From CAYWGR01 sp964458015 (GTDB lineage: Bacteria > Planctomycetota > Planctomycetia > Pirellulales > Thermoguttaceae): 17,555 nucleotides of DNA. Shown one piece after another: positions 7,618-14,519 of the stretch (the stretch's first letter is position 1; the number at the start of each line of letters is the position of its first letter). Position numbers and translations under genes: made by a program. Below the pieces are notes generated by a model, which had not been told where the DNA came from, made no database searches, and was given only the letters and a program-made list of their open reading frames with translations. The DNA lies in the NCBI GenBank assembly GCA_964458015.1, contig CAYWGR010000118.1, forward strand, positions 1-17,555, in the 5' to 3' direction.

Positions 7618-8730
7618 CTAGATCTTGCTACCGTCGATGGGCAAGCCGTCTTTGCGGTTGCCAAGGCGGCGGTGCGTTTCGAGATCGATCGAATAGGTGA
7701 TCGTCCGAACGGAACCATCGCACATGGCCGCGTTGAATCCGCTGCTATGCGCGCTGCCGAAGATCATCACGCTGTTCGTGATATCGACAGCTTGATCCTG
7801 TTGCGGGGCATAGTCGCGATAGTGTGCGTCGGTGCTAGCCAGAGCGGGGCCAACCCAGCGGACAATGTCGTCCTGGCAGCCGGTGTATAAGCTTTGGTCG
7901 TCGCCCGCGTCGGTGCCGGTGGAATAACTGGCGATGGTAAGATATTTTTCAGCGCACAAGTACGTATTGCTCGTGCCGTCTTTGATATCGGCCAGAGTAG
8001 TCTGGCTTGTTCCATAGTAGATTCCGTTCGACTGCATCATGGCAGTGCTCCAGCCGGCACGCCCTGGATTCACGGCGCCTTCGCTGTAGGAGGCGGGGCC
8101 GGACATGCCGCTGGTGCCCGAGCCGTTGAAGCTTTGGTACGTCTCGCCGCCATTGCCGGCATAGTCGGTTTGGGCCAGATTGTTCGCCAACTTGACCGCG
8201 GCTCGCCGACTGGGGCAATTAAGGCAAGAAAGCGGCGTCGAGGTCATCTGATTGAGGGCGTCGTTCTTGGCCGTGCCGGTTTTATTTAGCTGGAGATCGT
8301 GGATCGCTTGGGCTTCGAGATACGGCAATGCATTAAAGAGCCAGCCGCCCGGCTGACGCCAATCGTTGCCATAAAGCGGGTCGCCAGTCCAGCCGGAACC
8401 CCATCCGCCGGTTGGAAGTCGGTGCAAGGCCGCCTCGTGATTCAAGGAGGCCAGTCCCAGTTGTTTGAGGTTGTTGCTGCATTGCATCCTTCGAGCCGCT
8501 TCTCGCGCCGCCTGCACGGCGGGCAGCAGCAGCGAAATCAAGATGCCAATGATCGTAATCACGACCAAAAGTTCCACCAAGGTGAACCCACGAACGTTTC
8601 GATAAACCTTACTGCGTTCTACATCGCCAATGAACCTTTTCGCGGCCAATCGACCGGCAAACTCGGCGCAAACAGCCGCGTTTGCGGTAGAATATGGATC
8701 ATTGGCAATGTCGGTATCAATAGTAATCAT
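7618..8730 (-). CDS. DUF1559 protein with prepilin-type N-terminal signal
   Basis: The 370-residue protein has the type IV prepilin signature RGFTLVELLVVITIIGILIS, with predicted cleavage between Gly48 and Phe49 and the conserved Glu53 at +5. The helix runs on into AVQAAREAARRMQCSNNLKQ, which is typical of the planctomycete DUF1559 family. Near the C-terminus FGSAHSSGFNAAMCDGSV gives the family's usual His...DGS ending. Members are abundant in planctomycetes and are thought to be pilin-like surface proteins; their exact role is unknown. The start at 8730 is preferred over 8748 because AAAGGCGGG lies about 7-11 bases ahead. The 48-residue leader before the cleavage site is much longer than the usual 5-25 residues. 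No pilus-assembly gene is adjacent. Confidence 0.93.
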   Translation of the reverse strand: MITIDTDIANDPYSTANAAVCAEFAGRLAAKRFIGDVERSKVYRNVRGFTLVELLVVITIIGILISLLLPAVQAAREAARRMQCSNNLKQLGLASLNHEAALHRLPTGGWGSGWTGDPLYGNDWRQPGGWLFNALPYLEAQAIHDLQLNKTGTAKNDALNQMTSTPLSCLNCPSRRAAVKLANNLAQTDYAGNGGETYQSFNGSGTSGMSGPASYSEGAVNPGRAGWSTAMMQSNGIYYGTSQTTLADIKDGTSNTYLCAEKYLTIASYSTGTDAGDDQSLYTGCQDDIVRWVGPALASTDAHYRDYAPQQDQAVDITNSVMIFGSAHSSGFNAAMCDGSVRTITYSIDLETHRRLGNRKDGLPIDGSKI

Positions 8731-8872
8731 GCTACACCCGCCTTTCATTTCCAGCAGGGTTCGACTTTGTTACCCAACAAGCAACAGAAGCTGACGCAGT
8801 AAAATGCGTTTCGCAGGCTTACGGTATTCGTGCAATTGGTGGGAAATCACGGTGGGAAACCGACCGGCCCAA

Positions 8873-8904
8873 CCTTGGCATAGCTCCGGCAGCTTCTGCC
8901 AAGG
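8873..8904. other. inverted repeat (stem-loop) between DUF1559 and AI-2E transporter genes
   Basis: CCTTGGCA (8873-8880) pairs with TGCCAAGG (8897-8904), and an inner AGCT/AGCT pair (8882-8885, 8891-8894) extends the stem. It lies about 85 bases after the stop of the minus-strand transporter gene and 140 bases before the DUF1559 start. No T run follows on either strand, so it is not a standard intrinsic terminator. It could be a leader structure of the DUF1559 message. Confidence 0.45.
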
Positions 8905-8986
8905 CGGCTAATGACGAATCATGAATCACAGTATAACGATGCCGCCGTGAGAGTCAAGAAACAAAGTTTCCAAGGGCCAATGTTTC

Positions 8987-10060
8987 TCACGCCGTCGCTT
9001 TCGTCATGTTCTGCAATTCGGCGTGAACAATGTTCAACAACGACTGGAGAAAGGCCACCACCATCGGCCCAACGAGGATGCCGATCGGTCCCAAGGCCTG
9101 TACTCCTCCTAATACACTCAATAAAGCCAACAGGGGGTGGAGATTCGAGCGGCCATGCAAAACCAACGGCTTGACCAGATTGTCCACCGTCGAAACGACC
9201 CCAATGCAATAAGCCGCCAAAACGATTGCCGCCAGGCCCCGGCCTTCGACCGCATAAAGCCATAAGCAAACCGGCACCCAAACCAACGCGGTGCCCACGA
9301 ACGGAACCAACGTGAGCAACATGCTCAGAGCCGTCAATAAGAAAAGCGAACCGACGCCCGCGAAGTAATAACCGACGCCCGCCAACAATCCTTGCACGAA
9401 GGCCGACAGAAGCGTCGCCACGACGACGGCCCGGGTGATACCGTCGAATTGATCGAGCAATTCCTGCATCCGATTGCCCTCGATCGGCGAAAGCCGCCGC
9501 AATGATTCGATCATCAAAGCCCCGTCGGCAAAGAAATAATACGTGGCCAAGATCATGATCCCCAAGCCGACGAGCAGTTCGCCGAGAAATTGCGTGGTGC
9601 GCAAAGCCAGTGGGGCCAGCAACTGCTGCATCCTCGTGCCCAGGCTTTCTTTCAAATCCTCTGCGTTTAATGCCACTCCTACCCGATTGCCGAACTCGAC
9701 GAGTCGAACGGCGCCCCAATCGGTCAGGGCCTCGACATTGGACGAAGGCGCTTGGCCGGTCGATTTCGAAGTTCGCATAGCCGTTTGATAGACTGCCTGT
9801 GCCTCGTAGCCGGCCTCGATCAACAAGGCCGACAACGGAATCAGCACCATCAGCAAAATCGACACCGTGGTCAACAGGGCTGCGACCCGATCGTGGCCGT
9901 TGCAATGATTCCGAAACCATCGGTAGAGCGGGCCAAACATGATGACCAGCAGCACCGCCAAAAACAACGGCAGCAGAAAGTTGGCCATCACCTCGAAAAA
10001 CAGGCCGGCGGTCGCCAGCAGAACGATCACCAACACCACCAACGAGACGACGCGAGCCAT
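8987..10060 (-). CDS. AI-2E family transporter (PerM/YdiK-like permease)
   Basis: The 357-residue inner-membrane protein has the usual family length. The N-terminal half holds a membrane hairpin (about 4-44), another segment near 60-82 and a soluble insert near 84-150. The C-terminal half has about five segments from 155 to 345. The family's C-terminal signature is clear: DNLVKPLVLHGRSNLHPLLA (293-312), then LGGVQALGPIGILVGPMVV. Characterised relatives export autoinducer-2 or act in Na+/H+ antiport, but most are uncharacterised and substrate cannot be inferred here. The ATG at 10060 has a strong GGAGG about 9 bases ahead. The frame stays open upstream into a palindromic repeat at 10130-10193, which is not part of the protein. 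The gene is alone. Confidence 0.93.
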   Translation of the reverse strand: MARVVSLVVLVIVLLATAGLFFEVMANFLLPLFLAVLLVIMFGPLYRWFRNHCNGHDRVAALLTTVSILLMVLIPLSALLIEAGYEAQAVYQTAMRTSKSTGQAPSSNVEALTDWGAVRLVEFGNRVGVALNAEDLKESLGTRMQQLLAPLALRTTQFLGELLVGLGIMILATYYFFADGALMIESLRRLSPIEGNRMQELLDQFDGITRAVVVATLLSAFVQGLLAGVGYYFAGVGSLFLLTALSMLLTLVPFVGTALVWVPVCLWLYAVEGRGLAAIVLAAYCIGVVSTVDNLVKPLVLHGRSNLHPLLALLSVLGGVQALGPIGILVGPMVVAFLQSLLNIVHAELQNMTKATA

Positions 10061-10105
10061 AGCCGTATACCTCCACGAATCCGGATTACCGACGGTCCAT
10101 AATTC

Positions 10106-10225
10106 GTTTCTGTTGCGGAAGGTCGTTTTGTCATCCTGAGCGCAGCGAAGGATCTCAAAAACCACGGAGATTCTTCGCTGCGCTCAGAATGACTGCTCCT
10201 CGGTTAGCCTTTCCGCAACAGAAAC
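10106..10225. repeat. nested palindrome enclosing a repeat copy
   Basis: Perfect 15-base arms GTTTCTGTTGCGGAA (10106-10120) and TTCCGCAACAGAAAC (10211-10225) enclose the whole 10130-10193 repeat. The pairing continues inward by a few bases (AAGG with CCTTT). The result is a palindrome within a palindrome, starting 46 bases upstream of the AI-2E transporter start codon, in its likely leader or promoter region. Confidence 0.8.
10130..10193. repeat. palindromic interspersed repeat, copy 2
   Basis: The left arm (10130-10156) begins GTCATCCTGAGCGCAGCGAA and the right arm (10167-10193) ends CTGCGCTCAGAATGAC. The arms match copy 1 at 3335-3419 apart from one compensating pair: A/T becomes C/G in the two arms at the AGCG[A/C]AGCG position. 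The spacer is 10 bases here and 31 in copy 1. Preservation of pairing suggests that the hairpin matters. Confidence 0.88.
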
Positions 10226-10349
10226 TAATTCGTAGGGTAACGAATTACGCAATAATTTCCAGCCTCCTGCCGGTCATTCTTGCGAATCGGTGCCCGGACC
10301 TTGGGGCATCGGCCATGCAAACGTCGGAAAAAGCGACCGCGCCGCGCGG

Positions 10350-11372
10350 CTATTTCTTTTCCACCCGAGCGGTTGTCGCCAAATACGACTTCAGCGATCC
10401 GTCGGCCAACCAAGCCTTCGCGCCGGCGTCGTTCTTCAGATAGGCATCCCAGAAAACGGCCGAACATTCCGCGATCAGCCGTTGGAACATGGCATCGTAA
10501 GGACCATTGGCCGGCCGGAGATGGCCGGAATATACCATGTGATCGGCGCCATAAAAAGTGACCAGAAATTGATTGGCGGCCGTGGTGTGATCAAAAGGCA
10601 ATCGGCGTTGATACGCCTGGGTCGTGGCCACAATGCTGTTGTCGGCCGTGCCTGTAATATGCAAACAAGGCAATGTAATATCACCATAGGCTACCTCCAG
10701 TGGAACTTGGCCGAGCGGAACCGGTTCGCTCATGGCCACGATGGCTTTCACGCGTGGTTCGGCAAAAGTAATTCTCCCCGGCAGCACCTGGCCGGCGACT
10801 CCCAACACGGTCTGAGCGCCGAAATCGTGGCCCGATACGCCGATTTTCGAGAGATCGCATTTTTTGGTGAAATTCGTATCTTCCCGCGACATCGCATCGA
10901 GTTGATGGATGACGAAAAGAATGTCCAAGGGGCGATTGCGGATGTTTTGAGGCGAATAAAAGGCCCGTTGCAACTCTTTGCGCGGTCGCAAGCCCTGCCT
11001 GGCTTCCTCATCGCTCCCCCGATGCTGCACATGGACCGAAACATAACCGCAACTGGCCCAATGACGACCTAAATACGCGCAGTCCTCTCGCGATTGCCCC
11101 AAACCGGTGGAGAAAATGATGACGGGAAACGATTGCGAGTCGTTGATGGGCGCATAGATCCTTGCCGGCACATTTCGCCCGCGCTCCGCATCGTACCATG
11201 TTTGATCGACGACAGAAACCGAATACCGTGCAGCCAAAGATCCTGTATTGGAGGCGACGCCCGCGCCAAATGCCTTGAAGGCATAAGGTTCCGTTGCCCA
11301 AACCGCGGGGCTGATCGTCGTCCAAAAAAGGCTGAGCCCAAAGGCGGTCAGCGGCGCAAATCGGTGATGCAT
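10350..11372 (-). CDS. secreted alpha/beta hydrolase with Asp at the nucleophile elbow
   Basis: This 340-residue protein carries a signal peptide (MHHRFAPLTAFGLSLFW, cleavage near VWA-TE at residue 26). It has the layout of PAF-acetylhydrolase/chlorophyllase-type hydrolases: a core strand FPVIIFSTGLG (82-92, oxyanion loop), the elbow SGHDFGA (180-186), LHITGTADNS (Asp244) and YGADHM (His278). The elbow residue expected to be Ser is Asp183, read from GAT. Haloalkane dehalogenases and epoxide hydrolases also use Asp there (GHDWG, GHDFG), but the rest does not look like those families. It could be an Asp-nucleophile enzyme or an inactive relative. The start was chosen for the signal peptide; the frame is open 10 codons upstream and no ribosome site is clear. 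The substrate is unknown. Confidence 0.87.
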   Translation of the reverse strand: MHHRFAPLTAFGLSLFWTTISPAVWATEPYAFKAFGAGVASNTGSLAARYSVSVVDQTWYDAERGRNVPARIYAPINDSQSFPVIIFSTGLGQSREDCAYLGRHWASCGYVSVHVQHRGSDEEARQGLRPRKELQRAFYSPQNIRNRPLDILFVIHQLDAMSREDTNFTKKCDLSKIGVSGHDFGAQTVLGVAGQVLPGRITFAEPRVKAIVAMSEPVPLGQVPLEVAYGDITLPCLHITGTADNSIVATTQAYQRRLPFDHTTAANQFLVTFYGADHMVYSGHLRPANGPYDAMFQRLIAECSAVFWDAYLKNDAGAKAWLADGSLKSYLATTARVEKK

Positions 11373-11626
11373 GATCGGTGAAGTCTGTCGCGCCAGGGGC
11401 AATTAGCCATCGAGGGCGCGGGCAATGAATCAAGGGTTTCAAAATCTAGGACTGCCTGCCCCGTTCTTCCAGCAATGATCTCGGCAATATGGATGGGTGA
11501 GAAGAAACAGAAAAAGTGTTGCTTTCGACCCCCCGGCAGTATCTGGTCCGGCCATAACGGTCGTGCGGATCGAATCGAATCAACGAGAATGGAAGAATCG
11601 GCACAAACTGTAAAATTTGCCGATGA

Positions 11627-12064
11627 TCACTTGTGATTTTCGAGAACCGAGGAGGAGGGAATCAGGGGAGTTTCAATCTGAATGGGGCGTGGAAGTCGGA
11701 AACCGTTCAAAATTCGGGATACGGTGATCGGCTCGTCGAATTCCGCTTCCAGGCAAACGCCGACGATACAAAGCACGGAACATAACGACAATGTTCGCGC
11801 CCAAGAATACAAGGCATCGCGTTTCTCGCTTGCTTTCTCCTGGCATATGCCATACCACTTCATCCATTGCGTGTTGATGCCATGCCGCTTCATTTTTTCA
11901 TCGCGATTCGAATCATCCGAGGCGGATAAACAGAGCAAAGCAACCCGCAAAGCCGCCACATCCACCTCGACGCTCTGATGGGATTGCCTTCCCTTGGTAA
12001 AACAAGCCGTTGCTGCCAGAAGAAATGCAGCAACGCCCAGAAAATAGAATGTGGCTGTAAACAT
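11627..12064 (-). CDS. small hypothetical membrane protein
   Basis: This 145-residue protein is not recognised. It has an N-terminal hydrophobic helix (about residues 2-21), a charged middle part with SASDDSNRDEKMKRHG, a second hydrophobic segment (about 91-106) and a soluble tail ending VLENHK. The start at 12064 puts the first helix at the N-terminus; longer versions add 41 residues of low-complexity sequence. No ribosome site is evident and no neighbour suggests a role. Codon use is less GC-rich at third positions than in the adjacent operon genes, so it is less certain than the other genes. Confidence 0.55.
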   Translation of the reverse strand: MFTATFYFLGVAAFLLAATACFTKGRQSHQSVEVDVAALRVALLCLSASDDSNRDEKMKRHGINTQWMKWYGICQEKASEKRDALYSWARTLSLCSVLCIVGVCLEAEFDEPITVSRILNGFRLPRPIQIETPLIPSSSVLENHK

Positions 12065-12714
12065 GGGTTTCGGTGATTCGAGTGTCCGTCGGTTTGGTTC
12101 CACAGTCCACAATGGATGCAGATTCAAATCCCAATGGCCATGACACCCTTCAGCGGCGGTGGGGGGGGTGGGGCTGCCTGTTCTCAAGCCGCTAAGGATA
12201 GTCCTACGCTCTCAAGCCTATCTTACGTTAGCGGTCTGTCAAATCGGGTAAGATAACGTGAAATTGCAGGCCTTTTTCCTGCCGCTATGCATTTTCTGCA
12301 CCCTGCTCGCCCCATCAGCGCAAAAAAAAGGGGGTCTGTGACGTACCACCATACATAGTGGCAGACCGGGCAGTAAGGGCAAGGTAACCGTCCGGTACAA
12401 TCTCGTCATAGACCCCACGGGCCAATCCCAAGTTGTGTGGCGAACCTTTGGGCTCGCACACGATCTTTTTAGTAAGCACTTCGCGTACCAATTCCTGCCC
12501 TTTTCCTAAAGAAAATCTCGATATTGTCGTATCCTTATAGCAGATAAGGAGATGCGAATTCTTTCCTGGTTTGGTCTTCCGGTATCCGCTTCACGGCTTT
12601 ATTGTTAGAAATGTATTGTTTTGCTACACACCGCCTCGTATTGCAATACAATCCAGGGAAGAAATCCGTATACTACCCCCATAGCTGATCTGTTTGTCTG
12701 AAGGAGCCGCTGTT
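12065..12714. other. 650-base intergenic region
   Basis: No gene is confidently supported here. The stretch holds a minus-strand terminator-like hairpin at 12322-12367. Upstream of it lies a minus-strand open frame (about 12318-12594) without a good start codon. There is a perfect 12-base palindrome GTATTGCAATAC (12638-12649) and a TATACT at 12669-12674 that could be the -10 of the downstream plus-strand operon, though no -35 fits well. The palindrome sits just before that -10 and could be an operator; this is inference. Confidence 0.5.
12322..12367 (-). terminator. terminator-like hairpin on the minus strand
   Basis: On the minus strand GGTCTG and CAGACC pair, with an inner CCAC/GTGG stem and an internal bulge on one side. 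The structure runs into CCC and then eight T residues. No annotated gene ends here, which suggests an unrecognised minus-strand transcript or a decayed gene. Confidence 0.5.
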
Positions 12715-13650
12715 TTGCCTGCCGTCGTTTCGACCGCCGTGATTCCTCGTGAAGCCGACCGAGTGGCCATCCTGGTCAATCCCAAGGCCGGTCGCAGGGC
12801 CGCCTTGCCCTGGGCCGACCGTTTGGCCGACCGGTTGCGGAACCAAGGCTTCAAAGCCGAGGTCTTCACCGACTTGTCGGAAGCTGCACGGCAAACCAAC
12901 CAGTGGCATGGCGAGGGCTGTCTCCGAACCTTGGTTGCCGCCGGCGGAGACGGCACGGCCGCCGAGCTGGTCAACCGCACCGTGGAAGGCGTCCCGATTA
13001 CGTTGCTTCCCCTGGGCACCTCGAACCTTTTGGCCCGCTATTTTCACCTCGACCGAGATCCTGATGCCTTGTGCCGCACGGTGGCCGAAGGGTTCGTCGC
13101 CCGCGTTGACGCCGGAATGGCCAACCAGCGGATTTTTCTGCTAATGGCGGGCTGCGGATTCGACGGCGATGTGGTTCGTCGCATCCACGCTTCTCGAACA
13201 GGCCATATTAGTTTTGCAACGTACGCCAAGCCGATCCTTCAGGCCGCTTGGTGCTATACGTTTCCCGAAATTCAGATACACTGGGAAAAGGAGAACATGG
13301 GCATCTCGGAACAATCCTTGCGTTGGTTATTCGCATTCAATCTTCCTTGTTACGGCGGAGGGATTCGGATCGCGCCGCAAGCGGATGGTTCCGATGGACT
13401 GCTCGACGTATGCGGCTACCCCGCAGGCGGTTTTTGGCCCGGCCTGGCACTAGCGGCTTCGGTATTATTGCAACGACATCATCGTTTGGCGCATTGGATG
13501 ACACAGCGCGTACATCGGTTGCGGATAACCTCGGATACCCCCGTGCCGTACCAGCTCGACGGCGATCCGGGCGGTTTTCTTCCCTTGGAAATCGAGTCGC
13601 TCCCCGGCCGATTGACGTTGGTCGTGCCGAAAGAAACAGTGAATAAGTAG
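12715..13650 (+). CDS. diacylglycerol/sphingoid-type lipid kinase (DAGK catalytic domain)
   Basis: This 311-residue kinase belongs to the DagK/YegS/BmrU/LCB5 superfamily. These enzymes transfer ATP phosphate to a lipid hydroxyl, such as diacylglycerol. Visible motifs are VAILVNPKAG (17-26), AAGGDGTAAELVN (75-87, nucleotide-binding GGDGT) and LPLGTSNLLAR (98-108, the usual GTxN). The C-terminal beta domain has YGGGIRIAPQADGSDGLLDV and ends with YQLDGDPGG, the DGE-like motif. The start is TTG at 12715 because AAGGAG lies 8 bases ahead; an in-frame TTG at 12694 would put that site inside the gene. It is first in an operon with kdsA (35-base gap) and a lipoprotein, pointing to envelope-lipid work. 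True substrate is unknown. Confidence 0.9.
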   Translation: MPAVVSTAVIPREADRVAILVNPKAGRRAALPWADRLADRLRNQGFKAEVFTDLSEAARQTNQWHGEGCLRTLVAAGGDGTAAELVNRTVEGVPITLLPLGTSNLLARYFHLDRDPDALCRTVAEGFVARVDAGMANQRIFLLMAGCGFDGDVVRRIHASRTGHISFATYAKPILQAAWCYTFPEIQIHWEKENMGISEQSLRWLFAFNLPCYGGGIRIAPQADGSDGLLDVCGYPAGGFWPGLALAASVLLQRHHRLAHWMTQRVHRLRITSDTPVPYQLDGDPGGFLPLEIESLPGRLTLVVPKETVNK

Positions 13651-13685
13651 ATCATGGTTCGTGCATCGTGGTAAAGGTTATAGAA

Positions 13686-14519
13686 ATGCCGGAAAATCCC
13701 ATAACGATAGGCTCCTTACGCTGCGGACGCGGCCAGCCGCTGCTGGTCATCGCCGGCCCTTGCGTCATGGAAAGCGAAGAACTAACGCTTTCCATCGCCT
13801 CGCGGTTGAAACAAATCGCCGACGAACTTGCCATACCTCTGGTGTTCAAGGCCTCCTTCGATAAGGCCAACCGCACCAGCGCGGCCGCCTATCGTGGCCC
13901 GGGCTTAGACCGCGGATTGGCCATCCTGCAACACGTAAAACAAACGACCGGCTTGCCTGTTACGACCGACATCCATGAAGCGAGTCAAGCAGCCCCGGCG
14001 AGCGCAGTTTGCGACCTTCTGCAAATCCCCGCCTTCCTGGCGCGTCAAACCGATCTGCTGCTGGCTGCCGCCGCGACGGGGCGGCCGGTTCATGTCAAGA
14101 AAGGCCAATTCCTGGCCCCTTGGGATATGAAAAACGTCGTCGATAAGTTGGTCGCCGGCGGTTGCCGTCATATCCTGTTGGGCGAACGCGGCACTTTTTT
14201 CGGCTACGGCCGACTGGTCAACGACCTGCGGGCAATCCCGCAGATGCAAGCCCTCGGCGTACCCGTGGTTTTCGATGCCACCCACAGCGTTCAAGAGCCC
14301 GGCGGTCTGGGCGCGGCAACCGGCGGCAACCGCGCGATGGTCGAACCGTTGGCCCGCGCCGCGACGGCTATCGGCGCCGATGCCTTGTTTTTTGAAACCC
14401 ATCCTGATCCCGATGCTTCACCAAGCGACGGTCCCAACATGATCCCGCTCGATCAGTTCGCCGGTTTGCTCCGCAGGCTGTTGGCAATTCGTCACGCGAT
14501 AGAAGGAATCCAAAATTGA
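13686..14519 (+). CDS. kdsA: 3-deoxy-8-phosphooctulonate synthase, metal-dependent class
   Basis: This 277-residue enzyme condenses phosphoenolpyruvate with arabinose 5-phosphate to KDO-8-phosphate, the first committed step toward KDO of lipopolysaccharide, in the cytoplasm. Family motifs include VIAGPCVMES (21-30), KASFDKANR (55-63), TDIHE, HVKKGQFLAPWDMKN and FDATHSVQEPGG. Cys26, His200, Glu237 and Asp248 align by spacing (174, 37 and 11 residues) with the metal ligands of the Aquifex aeolicus enzyme, so this is the metal-dependent class rather than the Asn type of E. coli. ATG 13686 is preferred: AAAGG lies 8 bases ahead, whereas the GTG at 13668 has none. It follows the lipid kinase gene by 35 bases and overlaps the next gene by 4. 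Confidence 0.97.
   Translation: MPENPITIGSLRCGRGQPLLVIAGPCVMESEELTLSIASRLKQIADELAIPLVFKASFDKANRTSAAAYRGPGLDRGLAILQHVKQTTGLPVTTDIHEASQAAPASAVCDLLQIPAFLARQTDLLLAAAATGRPVHVKKGQFLAPWDMKNVVDKLVAGGCRHILLGERGTFFGYGRLVNDLRAIPQMQALGVPVVFDATHSVQEPGGLGAATGGNRAMVEPLARAATAIGADALFFETHPDPDASPSDGPNMIPLDQFAGLLRRLLAIRHAIEGIQN

Noticed and set aside
7483..7890. A plus-strand 135-codon frame over the end of the DUF1559 gene
   Set aside because: Most of it is antisense to a well-supported gene, with no start-site support.
8919..10076. A 385-codon minus-strand frame overlapping the AI-2E transporter
   Set aside because: The transporter frame has the family signature and membrane helices. This frame is Arg/Gly-rich with no helices and is a shadow.
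10061..10165. N-terminal extension of the AI-2E transporter through the palindromic repeat
   Set aside because: GGAGG sits directly before the ATG at 10060, and the added residues are just translated repeat sequence.
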